39,028 bases of DNA from an uncultured Mollicutes bacterium (lineage in GTDB: Bacteria; Bacillota_I; Bacilli_A; RFN20; CAG-826): positions 1-39,028 of the forward strand of contig UQFY01000016.1 of the NCBI GenBank assembly GCA_900540385.1. Reading direction: 5' to 3'. The position numbers and the translations under genes were made by a program. Of the stretch, positions 1 to 7,976 are shown one piece after another. Position 1 is the first letter of the stretch, and each line of letters starts with the position of its first letter. The notes under the pieces were generated by a model. The model worked only from the letters and a program-made list of their open reading frames with translations, was not told the origin of the DNA and made no database searches.

Positions 1-1
1 C

Positions 2-19
2 GCCCGCATAGCAGGCGGT
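2..19. other. Hairpin at left window edge
   Basis: A short inverted repeat (GCCCGC - ATA - GCAGGC, with one G-U pair) sits at the very edge of the window, followed to about position 45 by sequence I could not place. It has no open frame and is GC-richer than its surroundings. It may be part of a structured RNA or a terminator of a gene to the left; I do not recognise it. Confidence 0.25.
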
Positions 20-45
20 TCTAGGTTGTCCCTATCGGTCCACAT

Positions 46-80
46 AAAAGAAAAGCCTCGGAAGGCACAATTCCGGGGCT
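46..80 (-). terminator. Rho-independent terminator of the uxu/kdg operon
   Basis: Read on the minus strand, AGCCCCGGAA pairs with TTCCGAGGCT across a 7-nt loop (one G-U pair) and is followed by TTTTCTTTT. It lies about 30 nt past the kdgK stop and closes the five-gene operon. Confidence 0.85.
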
Positions 81-108
81 AATCACAGGAGTTTATAGAA
101 ATAAAGAA

Positions 109-1125
109 TTAACGTTGGACACGGCCAGAGCCATCTCCACCAGCAAGCTTCTTCACTTCATCAACAGAGACACAGTTATAGTCTCCTTCAATGGAATGTT
201 TCAAAGCGCTTGCGGCAATGGCGAATTCAATCGCATCTTGTGGATGATAATTATTCATTAAAGAGTAGATTAATCCGCCAGCAAAGGAATCTCCTCCACC
301 AACACGGTCAACGATTCGGAGGTTGTATTCTTTAGACATATAGGCATTGCCATCATAGAGCATACCACACCACTTGTTATCGCTTGCGGAGATAGAAGTT
401 CTCATCGTGATAGCAACATATTTAAAGCCGAATTTGTCTTTAAGCTGTTTAGCAACCGAGACATATCCTTCCTTGTTGAGTTTGCCAGAGATGGTATCGG
501 TGGCTTCGGCTTTGATGCCAAAGACATCGTTTGCATCATCTTCGTTACCAATAAGGACATCGACGTATTGCATGAATTCGCCCATGACTTCACGAGCTTT
601 TTCTTTGCTCCAAAGTTTATTACGATAGTTTAAATCGCAAGAAACGGTAACATTGTGCTTTTTGCAAGCAATCAAAGCTTGGCGGGTGATTTCGATAACG
701 TTGTCGCCCAAAGCTGGTGTAATGCCGGAGAAATGGAACCAGGTAACACCTTCTAAGATCTTATCCCAGTCATATTCTTCTGGCTTAGAAAGAGCAAAAG
801 CGGAATTGGCACGATCATAGATAACCTTGGAAGGTCTTTGTGAAGCGCCTTTCTCTAAGAAATAGATTCCTAAACGGTCTCCACCTCTCACGATGTTGGA
901 AGTATCAACGCCAAATTTTCTTAAGGAATTTAAGGCAGCTTGTCCAATTTCGTGGGATGGGAGTTTGCTAACGAATGCGGCATCAATGCCATAATTGGCA
1001 AGAGATACGGCAACGTTTGCTTCTCCTCCGCCAAAAGTGGATTCGAGATGATCGCATTGAACGAAACGTAAATAATTGTCTGGTTGAAGACGGAGCATTA
1101 ATTCGCCTAAGGTAACTGCTTTCAT
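109..1125 (-). CDS. kdgK: 2-dehydro-3-deoxygluconokinase (KdgK), PfkB family
   Basis: This enzyme phosphorylates 2-keto-3-deoxygluconate (KDG) with ATP to give KDPG, the penultimate step of hexuronate breakdown in the cytoplasm. The 338-residue protein has the ribokinase/PfkB layout: the N-terminal substrate-binding loop FGGGEANVAVSLANYG (31-46) and the C-terminal anion-hole motif RVGGGDSFAGG with the catalytic base at D279. The start is supported by the site AAAGGA, which is embedded in the last codons of kdgA only 2 nt upstream, so the two genes are probably translationally coupled. It is the last gene of the operon. A general sugar kinase is possible from sequence alone, but its position beside KDPG aldolase makes KdgK very likely. 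Confidence 0.95.
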   Translation of the reverse strand: MKAVTLGELMLRLQPDNYLRFVQCDHLESTFGGGEANVAVSLANYGIDAAFVSKLPSHEIGQAALNSLRKFGVDTSNIVRGGDRLGIYFLEKGASQRPSKVIYDRANSAFALSKPEEYDWDKILEGVTWFHFSGITPALGDNVIEITRQALIACKKHNVTVSCDLNYRNKLWSKEKAREVMGEFMQYVDVLIGNEDDANDVFGIKAEATDTISGKLNKEGYVSVAKQLKDKFGFKYVAITMRTSISASDNKWCGMLYDGNAYMSKEYNLRIVDRVGGGDSFAGGLIYSLMNNYHPQDAIEFAIAASALKHSIEGDYNCVSVDEVKKLAGGDGSGRVQR

Positions 1126-1127
1126 AT

Positions 1128-1742
1128 TTATTTTCCTTTCACAAGCTCAACGGCTTTCTTTGTTTTTTCTTCGATTTCCTCAAAGCTCCCTTTCATCATG
1201 AAGCTTCCACCGCAAGCGATGATATGAGGATAAGCGAGATATTCAAGAACATTCTCTTCGTTTACTCCGCCTGTAGGCATGAAGGTCACTTGTGGGAATG
1301 GGCCATTTAAGGCTTTGATAGTTTTTAAGCCACCGTAGTTTGAAGCAGGGAAGAATTTGATCACATTAATGCCAAGTTCTAAGGCTTCCATAATCTCGGT
1401 TGGAGTAACGCATCCTGGGAGATAAGGAACGTTATGAGCCTTGCAAACTTTTGCAACTTCTTTGCTAAGTCCTGGGGAAACAATGAATTTCACGCCAAGA
1501 GAGATAGCTTCTTCGGCTTGGGCAGCATTAATAACCGTTCCAGCACCAATCAAGGCTTCTGGGAATTTCTCAACGGCTAATTTAATCGCGTCTTTCGCAC
1601 AGGCTGTACGATAGGTGATTTCTGCAACCGGAAGTCCGCCTTTGACAAGGGCTTCCATTGTTGGAATGGCGTCTTCAATTTTATTGATTGCCACCACAGG
1701 CACCAAGCGATAGTGACGAATCTCTTCTAAAACATTTTCCAT
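1128..1742 (-). CDS. kdgA: KDPG aldolase (2-dehydro-3-deoxyphosphogluconate aldolase)
   Basis: It cleaves KDPG to pyruvate and glyceraldehyde-3-phosphate, the last step of the pathway. The 204-residue length is normal for the class I Eda/KdgA family. The general base is seen as E41 in VAEITYRT, and the Schiff-base lysine as K129 in INVIKFFPA; the phosphate-loop region IGAGTVINAAQA is also intact. The ribosome-binding site TTAGGAGAA overlaps the stop of uxaC, 3 nt away, indicating coupled translation. It is a single-domain enzyme with no sign of fusion or damage. Confidence 0.95.
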   Translation of the reverse strand: MENVLEEIRHYRLVPVVAINKIEDAIPTMEALVKGGLPVAEITYRTACAKDAIKLAVEKFPEALIGAGTVINAAQAEEAISLGVKFIVSPGLSKEVAKVCKAHNVPYLPGCVTPTEIMEALELGINVIKFFPASNYGGLKTIKALNGPFPQVTFMPTGGVNEENVLEYLAYPHIIACGGSFMMKGSFEEIEEKTKKAVELVKGK

Positions 1743-1745
1743 ACA

Positions 1746-3074
1746 TTATTCTCCTAATAGTTTTTTGATATTTCCGTAAGAGATGTTATAAGCAAGTTTT
1801 TTAGCGTCTTCTAAGAGATATTCTCCAGCATCGACCTTTTCTCCTAAGAAGGAAGAAAGGATTCTGCGGAAGAAATCAAATCTAGAATAAGATGAGAAGG
1901 AACGAGAATCGGTTAACATACCAAGGTTCGTTCCAATTGCAGCATACTCAGAAACGATTTCAAGATTTCTACGAATACCCAAGAGAGTATCGTTAAACCA
2001 CCAAGCTGCTCCAACGATGACATTACGGAAGGCACCAGTAATGCAAGCGACTTCACGTAACATTTCAGGATTCAAGGAATAAAGGATGATGGTTGGTCTT
2101 TCTTCATCGCTAAGTTGATCTAAGAAACGGATAAGGTCTCCAACATCTACTCCTTCGGCAATAACATCAAATCCAGCATCGACACCAACTTTGTGGAACA
2201 TTGGGGTGTTGATATTACGAACGACAGAGAAATGGATTTGCATTAAGAGGCCTCTCTTTTTGTATTCTTTCATCAAGAAAACAAGAAGATAACCGAATAA
2301 AGAATCTTTCTCGGAGGCACTTAAGGAATCTCTCTTGAGATAGAGAGCTTTTGCTTCTTCATAAGTCGCATAGGACTTTGGGAAGGAACGGAAACCATGA
2401 TCGGTGATTCTGCAGCCTTTGGATTTAAAGAAATCAAGTCTTTCTCCTAAAGCTTTTTGGAAAGAATCAAGATCATTTAATGAATAGCCGACAACCTTGC
2501 CAAGTTCTTCGATATATTTGGAATCGAAACTATAAAGCTTATCTGGGCGGAAGGTTGGGGTAACATCAGTCTCATTCACCTTGCCATGGTCTTTTAAATC
2601 TTCCGTTGGATCGTTTGTGGTTGCCACAAATTGAACATGGAAGAGTTTTAATAACTTTTGAACAGAAAGGGTCTTTAATTTTTCGTTCGCTTCGGCATAG
2701 ATTTCTTCAGCGCTTTCTTTGTTAAGGACTTTATTGATGCCAAAAACCTGTTTCAATTCAAAATGGGTCCAATAATAAAGAGGGTTACCGCATAATTGAG
2801 GGAGGATTTCCGCATAGTGAAGGAATTTCTCATGGTAAGAAGCTTCACCGGTGATGAAATATTCATCCACTCCACACATTCTCATTGCTCTCCATTTGTA
2901 ATGGTCACCAGCAAGCCAAAGTTCACCAATGTCGGTAAATTTCTTATCAGCTTGGATGGCAGCCTGATCCAAATGGCAATGATAATCGATAATAGGAAGG
3001 TCCTTAATAGAACTATAGATTTCTTTGCTGGAAGTTCCAGAAAGAAGAACATCTTCCCCAAAAAATGAATTCAT
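1746..3074 (-). CDS. uxaC: Glucuronate isomerase (uronate isomerase)
   Basis: It isomerises D-glucuronate to D-fructuronate (and usually galacturonate to tagaturonate), the entry step after release of free glucuronate. The 442-residue protein belongs to the amidohydrolase-like uronate isomerase family, which is about 470 residues in Enterobacteria. The metal-binding HxH is seen at H32-H34 in PIIDYHCHLDQ, and the family blocks DHGFRSFP and WWFNDTLLGI are present. The start is set by GGAG, located in the last codons of the upstream SDR gene (3-nt gap). No galacturonate-specific genes (uxaA/uxaB) lie in the window, so glucuronate is the more likely physiological substrate. Confidence 0.95.
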   Translation of the reverse strand: MNSFFGEDVLLSGTSSKEIYSSIKDLPIIDYHCHLDQAAIQADKKFTDIGELWLAGDHYKWRAMRMCGVDEYFITGEASYHEKFLHYAEILPQLCGNPLYYWTHFELKQVFGINKVLNKESAEEIYAEANEKLKTLSVQKLLKLFHVQFVATTNDPTEDLKDHGKVNETDVTPTFRPDKLYSFDSKYIEELGKVVGYSLNDLDSFQKALGERLDFFKSKGCRITDHGFRSFPKSYATYEEAKALYLKRDSLSASEKDSLFGYLLVFLMKEYKKRGLLMQIHFSVVRNINTPMFHKVGVDAGFDVIAEGVDVGDLIRFLDQLSDEERPTIILYSLNPEMLREVACITGAFRNVIVGAAWWFNDTLLGIRRNLEIVSEYAAIGTNLGMLTDSRSFSSYSRFDFFRRILSSFLGEKVDAGEYLLEDAKKLAYNISYGNIKKLLGE

Positions 3075-3077
3075 AAA

Positions 3078-3929
3078 TCAAACTCCGCTATAAGCGCTGA
3101 AACCACCATCGATTGGAAGAACAACGCCGGTGATAAAGGAAGCAGCTTCACTATTAGAAAGGAAGAGCACGGCACCTAAAAGTTCTTCTGGTGTACCAAA
3201 TCTGCCCATTGGAGTGTTATTCAAAATCTTATGGGTTCTTTCGGTTGGGGTGCCATCTGGATTCCAAAGCAAAGCTTTATTTTGGGCTGTGGAGAAGAAA
3301 CCAGGAGCAATGGCATTCACACGGATTCCGCTCTTAGCGAAATGGGTGGCAAGCCATTTGGTGAAATTGCTAACACCAGCTTTTGCTGCAGAATAAGCAG
3401 GAATTTTTGTTAATGGGGTGAAAGCGTTCATGGAAGAGATGTTTAAGATAGAGCATCCTTCTTTGCCTAACATATCATTGGCAAAAACTTGGGTAGGAAG
3501 TAAGGTGCCAAGGATATTGAGATTGAAAACGAATTGGAATCCTTCCGTCTTTAAATCAAAGAAGGAAATGGTCGAAGAATCCACTTTTGGTTCATAGAAT
3601 TCTTGAGAGGTGCTAGCCTTTGGAGAGTTGCCACCGGCACCATTAATAAGGATGTCGCATTTGCCAAAATCAGCAAGAATGGCTTGGTGAGCCTTTTCAA
3701 GAGAATCTTTGTCTAAGACGTTGGCTTCATATCCTTTAGCAATGCCACCTAAAGCACGAATTTCTTCGGCTTTGGCTTCAGCTGCAGAATAATGTAAGTC
3801 TAAAAGAGCAACTTTGGCGTGGCAGAGAGCAAAAGCTTTTGCCATTTCAGAGCAAAGAACTCCTCCTGCTCCTGTAATCACAATAACTTTGTTGGAATAA
3901 TCGACGAATAAAGGTAATTTGTAGTCCAT
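3078..3929 (-). CDS. uxuB: SDR-type fructuronate reductase (D-mannonate oxidoreductase)
   Basis: The inferred role is NADH-dependent reduction of D-fructuronate to D-mannonate, the step between UxaC and UxuA. The 283-residue protein is a classical short-chain dehydrogenase: nucleotide-binding motif VITGAGGVLC (18-26; the last glycine of the usual TGxxxGxG is Cys), INGAGG, the catalytic Ser near 165, and Y179-x3-K183 in YSAAK. It resembles the SDR-type UxuB of Bacillus rather than the longer mannitol-dehydrogenase-type UxuB of E. coli. SDR sequence alone does not prove the substrate; the assignment rests on its place between uxuA and uxaC and on no other candidate reductase being present. The site AAAGG lies about 12 nt upstream of the ATG. 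Confidence 0.85.
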   Translation of the reverse strand: MDYKLPLFVDYSNKVIVITGAGGVLCSEMAKAFALCHAKVALLDLHYSAAEAKAEEIRALGGIAKGYEANVLDKDSLEKAHQAILADFGKCDILINGAGGNSPKASTSQEFYEPKVDSSTISFFDLKTEGFQFVFNLNILGTLLPTQVFANDMLGKEGCSILNISSMNAFTPLTKIPAYSAAKAGVSNFTKWLATHFAKSGIRVNAIAPGFFSTAQNKALLWNPDGTPTERTHKILNNTPMGRFGTPEELLGAVLFLSNSEAASFITGVVLPIDGGFSAYSGV

Positions 3930-3952
3930 AATTAATTCAAACCTTTCTTTTT

Positions 3953-4996
3953 TTATTTTTCAAAGCGTTCAACCGCTTCGAATAAACCATTAATATAAGC
4001 GCATCCGAGTGCACGATCATAAAGACCATAACCCGGTTTTTGATCTTCGCCCCAGATATTTCTTCCGTGATCTGGTCTTACATAGCCATCAAAGCCATTA
4101 TCAACGAGATTTTTCACGATAAGAGCCATATCTAAGGAACCGTATTTGGAGAAATGTCCCACTTCGGTGAAGGAATCTTTATCATCCGTGTATTTCACGT
4201 TTCTTAAATGAGCAAAGTAGATTCTTCCCATTTTGGCATATTTAGCAGCCATATGAGGAAGGTCATTCTTTCTTCCTGCTCCAAAGCTTCCAGTGCAAAG
4301 AGTTAAACCGTTATGAATATCTGGAACAGCAGCAAAGAGCTTATCCAAATCTTCTTCATTGGAAATAATTCTTGGAAGACCGAAGACATCCCATGGTGGA
4401 TCATCTGGGTGAATAGCCATGTTGATGCCATATTGGTCACAGATTGGCATGATTTGATTCAAGAAATAAACAAGGTTAGCAAACAATTGCTCATGAGAGA
4501 TATGTTTGTATTTCTCTAAAAGATCTTGTAATTCATCTGGGGAATAAGATTCATCCCAACCTGGTAAATGAAGATGTTTTGGATCCACTTTATCAAAATC
4601 ATCACGAGAATAGGAAAGAGCGTTGCTACCATCAAATAAAACGTGATGCATATCCGTTCTTAACCAATCGAAGACAGGCATGAAGTTATAGCAAACAACT
4701 TTGACACCGTTTTTTGCGCAGAGTTCAAGGTTCTTCTTGAAGGCTTTGATATGCGCATCTCTTTTCTCCGTTCCCATCTTAATATCTTCGGAAACTGGAA
4801 TGGATTCGATGACTTCCATTTTAAGACCGTTCTTCTCGCAAACAGCTTTGAGTTTTAAAAGAGAGGATTCTTCCCAAACTTCGCCTGCTTTTTTATCATA
4901 GACGGAAGTAACGATCGTTGACATGTTTGGTATTTGGCGAATGTATTCCAAAGGAATGGAATCATTAAGGCCGTACCAACGAAACGATAGTTTCAT
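3953..4996 (-). CDS. uxuA: Mannonate dehydratase
   Basis: It dehydrates D-mannonate to KDG with a divalent metal (Mn2+ in studied homologues). The 347-residue protein matches the short Gram-positive UxuA form (about 360). The expected metal ligands are all in place: H196 (AIHPDDPPWD), C234 (LTLCTGSFGAG), H263 (FAHLRN) and D309 (RPDHGR). The start is supported by TTAGGAGATAAATT just upstream. It is the first gene of the operon, with a leader of about 120 nt that holds a cre-like site and a regulator-repeat pair. Confidence 0.95.
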   Translation of the reverse strand: MKLSFRWYGLNDSIPLEYIRQIPNMSTIVTSVYDKKAGEVWEESSLLKLKAVCEKNGLKMEVIESIPVSEDIKMGTEKRDAHIKAFKKNLELCAKNGVKVVCYNFMPVFDWLRTDMHHVLFDGSNALSYSRDDFDKVDPKHLHLPGWDESYSPDELQDLLEKYKHISHEQLFANLVYFLNQIMPICDQYGINMAIHPDDPPWDVFGLPRIISNEEDLDKLFAAVPDIHNGLTLCTGSFGAGRKNDLPHMAAKYAKMGRIYFAHLRNVKYTDDKDSFTEVGHFSKYGSLDMALIVKNLVDNGFDGYVRPDHGRNIWGEDQKPGYGLYDRALGCAYINGLFEAVERFEK

Positions 4997-5019
4997 AATT
5001 TATCTCCTAACAAAAATTA

Positions 5020-5035
5020 TTGTAAGCGCATACTT
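5020..5035. promoter_or_regulatory. cre-like catabolite repression site in the uxuA leader
   Basis: TTGTAAGCGCATACTT fits the Bacillus CcpA operator consensus WTGNAANCGNWNNCWW at every fixed position. It lies 24 nt upstream of the uxuA start and downstream of the predicted promoter, a position where CcpA would block elongation. No ccpA gene is in the window. Confidence 0.6.
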
Positions 5036-5046
5036 ATAATATTGAA

Positions 5047-5081
5047 TTGCAATATTTTATGTTTTTCCTTGCAATATTTTA
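5047..5081 (+). promoter_or_regulatory. Tandem TTGCAATATTTTA operator pair in the uxuA leader
   Basis: Two identical 13-mers, TTGCAATATTTTA, start at 5047 and 5069, exactly 22 bp apart on the plus strand. The same motif and spacing recur in front of the uxuA promoter (other strand) and the transporter promoter. Lying downstream of the uxuA promoter and facing away from it, this pair may serve as an auxiliary or looping site for the adjacent AraC-type regulator. Confidence 0.65.
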
Positions 5082-5124
5082 CATATATTTCTTTGAAATA
5101 CGAATTTCTAAATAAAAAATCGGC

Positions 5125-5188
5125 TTTTTATGCGGTTTTAAAAGTTTTTACAATTAAATATTGCAAACTTATTATAATTAGATTGCAT
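5125..5188 (-). promoter_or_regulatory. uxuA operon promoter with upstream regulator repeats
   Basis: On the minus strand, -35 TTGTAA (5148-5153), a 17-nt spacer and -10 TAAAAA (5125-5130) form a weak promoter. Directly upstream and abutting the -35 is TTGCAATATTTAA (5154-5166), with a partner ATGCAATCTAATT (5176-5188) exactly 22 bp further up. The layout (weak -35, tandem sites against it) is that of an AraC-family activator. Confidence 0.65.
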
Positions 5189-5210
5189 TTTTATTTTTGT
5201 ATCCTATAAT
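5183..5210 (+). promoter_or_regulatory. Promoter of the AraC-type regulator gene
   Basis: -35 TTGCAT (5183-5188), a 16-nt spacer and a perfect -10 TATAAT (5205-5210). The -35 overlaps the distal regulator half-site of the uxuA promoter, so occupancy there should repress the regulator's own gene. Confidence 0.75.
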
Positions 5211-5242
5211 GAAGTCAAATCAACCAAGAAGGTATTCCATTT

Positions 5243-6028
5243 ATGTTTTCTTTCGTTAAGCAAGACGTAGACTTCTCACATAAATTAGACTACGCATCCT
5301 CACCAAAAGACCAATATAGCAAACACATGCACGTCTTTTATGAACTCATTCTTTTTGTAAGAGGTGATGTCGACTATCACGTTGAAGGAGAGACAAGGCA
5401 TCTTGAAAGCGGGGACATTATTTTAATGAGCCCTGGCAAATTTCATTTTGCGACCGTAAACAAAAACGTCAGCTATGAGCGTTATGTTTTTAAGTTTCCC
5501 ACTTCTTTTCTCCCGTCTTCTTTACAAGAGAGATTAAGAAATATGTGCCCTTATTTCCCTAGCAAAAGGAATGTAGAATCCGCCGTCCGCGCTTTCGACA
5601 CCTTTTATGATCTCTATAACGATGAAGATTTGTATCTTCTTGCCAAATGCAAAATGCAAGAAATCATGGTGTATCTCGCCAACTCCAGAGGGAACGTCCC
5701 AGAATTCCAAAATAATGACATCATTAGCGTCTTAATCGATTATATCGAGAACCACATCAAAGAGGACTTAGCGTTAGAAAATATTGCCAAGGATTTGCAT
5801 TATTCCGAATCGTATCTTTCAAATCAATTTAAGAAAGCAATGAAATGTTCTTTGATGAAATACATCCGCTCAAAGAAAATCGTTCTTGCCCAGCAAATGA
5901 TCCGTGAAGGGAGGAAAGCGGTCGATGTTGCAGAGGAGTTATCCTTTAATGACTACTCCACTTTCTATAGAAGTTATCTAAAGGTGACAGGAATGAGCCC
6001 TGCTTCAGAGAAGGAAAACAAGCGTTAG
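5243..6028 (+). CDS. AraC-family transcriptional regulator of the glucuronide regulon
   Basis: The 261-residue protein has an N-terminal cupin-like ligand-binding half (HMHVFYELILFVRG and LESGDIILMSPGKFHF, about residues 28-75) and a C-terminal AraC double helix-turn-helix (about 162-258), with LALENIAKDLHYSESYLS as the first helix pair and AVDVAEELSFNDYSTFYRSY as the second. It is transcribed divergently from uxuA and is followed by the transporter, so it is almost certainly the local regulator. The likely inducer is a glucuronide or a pathway intermediate (inference). Tandem 22-bp-spaced repeats fit its two-HTH binding mode. The ribosome-binding site AAGAAGG lies about 12 nt before the ATG. 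Confidence 0.9.
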   Translation: MFSFVKQDVDFSHKLDYASSPKDQYSKHMHVFYELILFVRGDVDYHVEGETRHLESGDIILMSPGKFHFATVNKNVSYERYVFKFPTSFLPSSLQERLRNMCPYFPSKRNVESAVRAFDTFYDLYNDEDLYLLAKCKMQEIMVYLANSRGNVPEFQNNDIISVLIDYIENHIKEDLALENIAKDLHYSESYLSNQFKKAMKCSLMKYIRSKKIVLAQQMIREGRKAVDVAEELSFNDYSTFYRSYLKVTGMSPASEKENKR

Positions 6029-6037
6029 TAATAGTTT

Positions 6038-6102
6038 TTGCAATAAGTAAGAACAATTATTGCAATTTTAAGCGCTTACATCGGTCTTTAAAATCTTATA
6101 AT
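6038..6102 (+). promoter_or_regulatory. Promoter and operators of the transporter-GH2 operon
   Basis: TTGCAATAAGTAA (6038) and TTGCAATTTTAAG (6060) form the same 22-bp-spaced tandem pair as at uxuA. They abut -35 GCTTAC (6074-6079), followed by a 17-nt spacer and -10 TATAAT (6097-6102). A cre-like TTTAAGCGCTTACA (6067-6080; one mismatch to consensus) overlaps the -35, suggesting catabolite repression competing with activation. Confidence 0.7.
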
Positions 6103-6164
6103 TAGTGAGGATATAATCCTCAATATAGAATATATACAAATATTAAGAATGGAGGTTTCCTTCT

Positions 6165-7976
6165 ATGGAGAAAACAAAAAAGCAAAATATCTTCGAAAAA
6201 CCTATTTTTAGAACGAAAATCAAATCTGCAAACGTCAAGCTTTTTCCTGAAGCGGGTTTAGGTTACCTTCTTGGACCTATCCTTGCTTTGATTAGCAATG
6301 GCGTTGTCAATGTATGGCTCGTCCAATATTGGGACAAAGTCTTACTTTTAGGTGATTGGAATCCACTTTTCCAAACACTCTTGCCAATCATTTCCGCTAT
6401 TTTTGTCGTGATTGGTAACCTTCTTGTTGGCCATTTAATGGAAAGAAAGCCATCTATCGCAGGAAAGGCAAGACCACTTATCTTGCTTGGCATGCCTCTT
6501 ATTGCTATCGCTTTATTGGTCCTTTTCCTTGTTCCTCTTCCAACCGGTGCTGGAGGAGACTCCTCTAACCTTGTTGCCTCTATTCTTATCGCTGTCGGCT
6601 ATAACCTCTACTACGCTTTAGCCTGGCCTATCTATTACACATCCCACTCTGCTTTAGTGAATCTTTCAACCCGTGATGGTTCTAAGAGAAATCTTCTCTC
6701 TACTTGCATTATGGCTGCTCAACTTGGTGCAGCTGGACTTGCTGGTATGGCTGGAGGATTCTTAGTCGACTTCATCGGTTTACTTCCTGTTTATCAATAT
6801 GGGATTAAAGCCGATGGCACTCCACTAACAACCAACATCCTAGAAGAAGCAAATTCCTTAGCCAATGGCTTCGAAGTAAAAACCTTAATCAGCCCAGATC
6901 AAGCCAACAGCAAATGGACCATTCTCATGATTATCATGATTGTTTGCTTAGTTATTGGCTGTTTGCTTGAATTCTATTTCACCCGTGAAAGAATCACCGA
7001 AGAAAATGTGAAGAACGCCGCGGCAAAAGAAGATCAAGATATTGTCAAAGCTGAAAAAACTTCCATGCGTGAGCAAATCAAGATTTGTGCTCATGATAAA
7101 TATTGGTGGCTTATCATCATTTTCTTCTTCCTTTATCAATTCGGAGGCCAAATGAAAAACAATGACCTCTCCTTCTACTCACAAGCGATGACGGGTGAGA
7201 ACAAACTCTCTTCCACTATCAATACCGTTGGCGCTATCCCAACAGCTCTTGGCATGTTAATCGTTTGGCCAATTGCTCATAAATTAACAAAATCCAAGAC
7301 CATTAGCTTAGGTGCTCTTCTTGCTGTGCTTGGTGGCGCTATCGCCTTTGTCGCTCTTATCCCATCTGTCGCAAGCAATGACGGTGCTGTTTGGGGATTA
7401 TCTATCGCTTCCTTTGTCGTGAAAGCCTTAGGAACTGCCCCTGCTATGTATATTTCTCTTGCCTTATTGGCAAATGTCTTAGACCATCAAGAAGCCGTTT
7501 ATGGCAAGAGAACGGATGGTTTCACAATGGCAGTATACGGTTCCATCATGGTTTGTATGTCCGGTATTTGTAACGGTATCATCGCTGGTATCAATACGGC
7601 CGCAAAAACCTCTGGCATGGATTTGAAGCTTGTTAACACAATCCTTGGTTATGGCGTTGAATCTGCTTGTTATCTCTTAATGGGTATCATGTTCCTCTTT
7701 ATGAATGTTGAAAAGTTCACCAAAGAAGACCAAATCAAGATTCTCGAAGATCAAAAAGCTGCCTGCCTTGCTCGTGGTGAAGAATGGATCGATCCACAAA
7801 CGAGAATGGAAATGGAAGAAAAAGAAACTGCCCGTCAAATCGAAGAAGCCCGTATTAGCGAATTAAAAGAAAAATGTGCTAAAAAGGGCTGGAATTTTGA
7901 AGAAAAAGAAGCGGAATACCAAGCCCAAAAAGCAAAGGCTGAAGAAAAGAAAGCCGCTAAAAAGAAAGGGAAATAA
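6165..7976 (+). CDS. GPH-family (MelB-type) glucuronide/sugar:cation symporter
   Basis: The 603-residue protein has about twelve hydrophobic segments and the GPH signatures NLLVGHLMERKPS-GKARPLILLG and NLSTRDGSKRNLLS, typical of glycoside-pentoside-hexuronide symporters of the inner membrane. Context (AraC regulator, GH2 enzyme and the uxu operon) makes a glucuronide the likely cargo. Unusually, about 85 lysine- and glutamate-rich residues follow the last membrane segment (about 518-603), including an ELKEKCAKKGWNF element shared with the second GPH transporter at 27869-29818. GGAGG with a 9-nt spacing supports the start. Its stop overlaps the next start as TAATG, so the pair is translationally coupled. 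Confidence 0.88.
   Translation: MEKTKKQNIFEKPIFRTKIKSANVKLFPEAGLGYLLGPILALISNGVVNVWLVQYWDKVLLLGDWNPLFQTLLPIISAIFVVIGNLLVGHLMERKPSIAGKARPLILLGMPLIAIALLVLFLVPLPTGAGGDSSNLVASILIAVGYNLYYALAWPIYYTSHSALVNLSTRDGSKRNLLSTCIMAAQLGAAGLAGMAGGFLVDFIGLLPVYQYGIKADGTPLTTNILEEANSLANGFEVKTLISPDQANSKWTILMIIMIVCLVIGCLLEFYFTRERITEENVKNAAAKEDQDIVKAEKTSMREQIKICAHDKYWWLIIIFFFLYQFGGQMKNNDLSFYSQAMTGENKLSSTINTVGAIPTALGMLIVWPIAHKLTKSKTISLGALLAVLGGAIAFVALIPSVASNDGAVWGLSIASFVVKALGTAPAMYISLALLANVLDHQEAVYGKRTDGFTMAVYGSIMVCMSGICNGIIAGINTAAKTSGMDLKLVNTILGYGVESACYLLMGIMFLFMNVEKFTKEDQIKILEDQKAACLARGEEWIDPQTRMEMEEKETARQIEEARISELKEKCAKKGWNFEEKEAEYQAQKAKAEEKKAAKKKGK

Noticed and set aside
1..45. tRNA, tmRNA or RNase P RNA at the left edge
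   Set aside because: I compared the GGTTCTAGGTTGTCC region with tRNA arms and known RNA cores and found no consistent fold.
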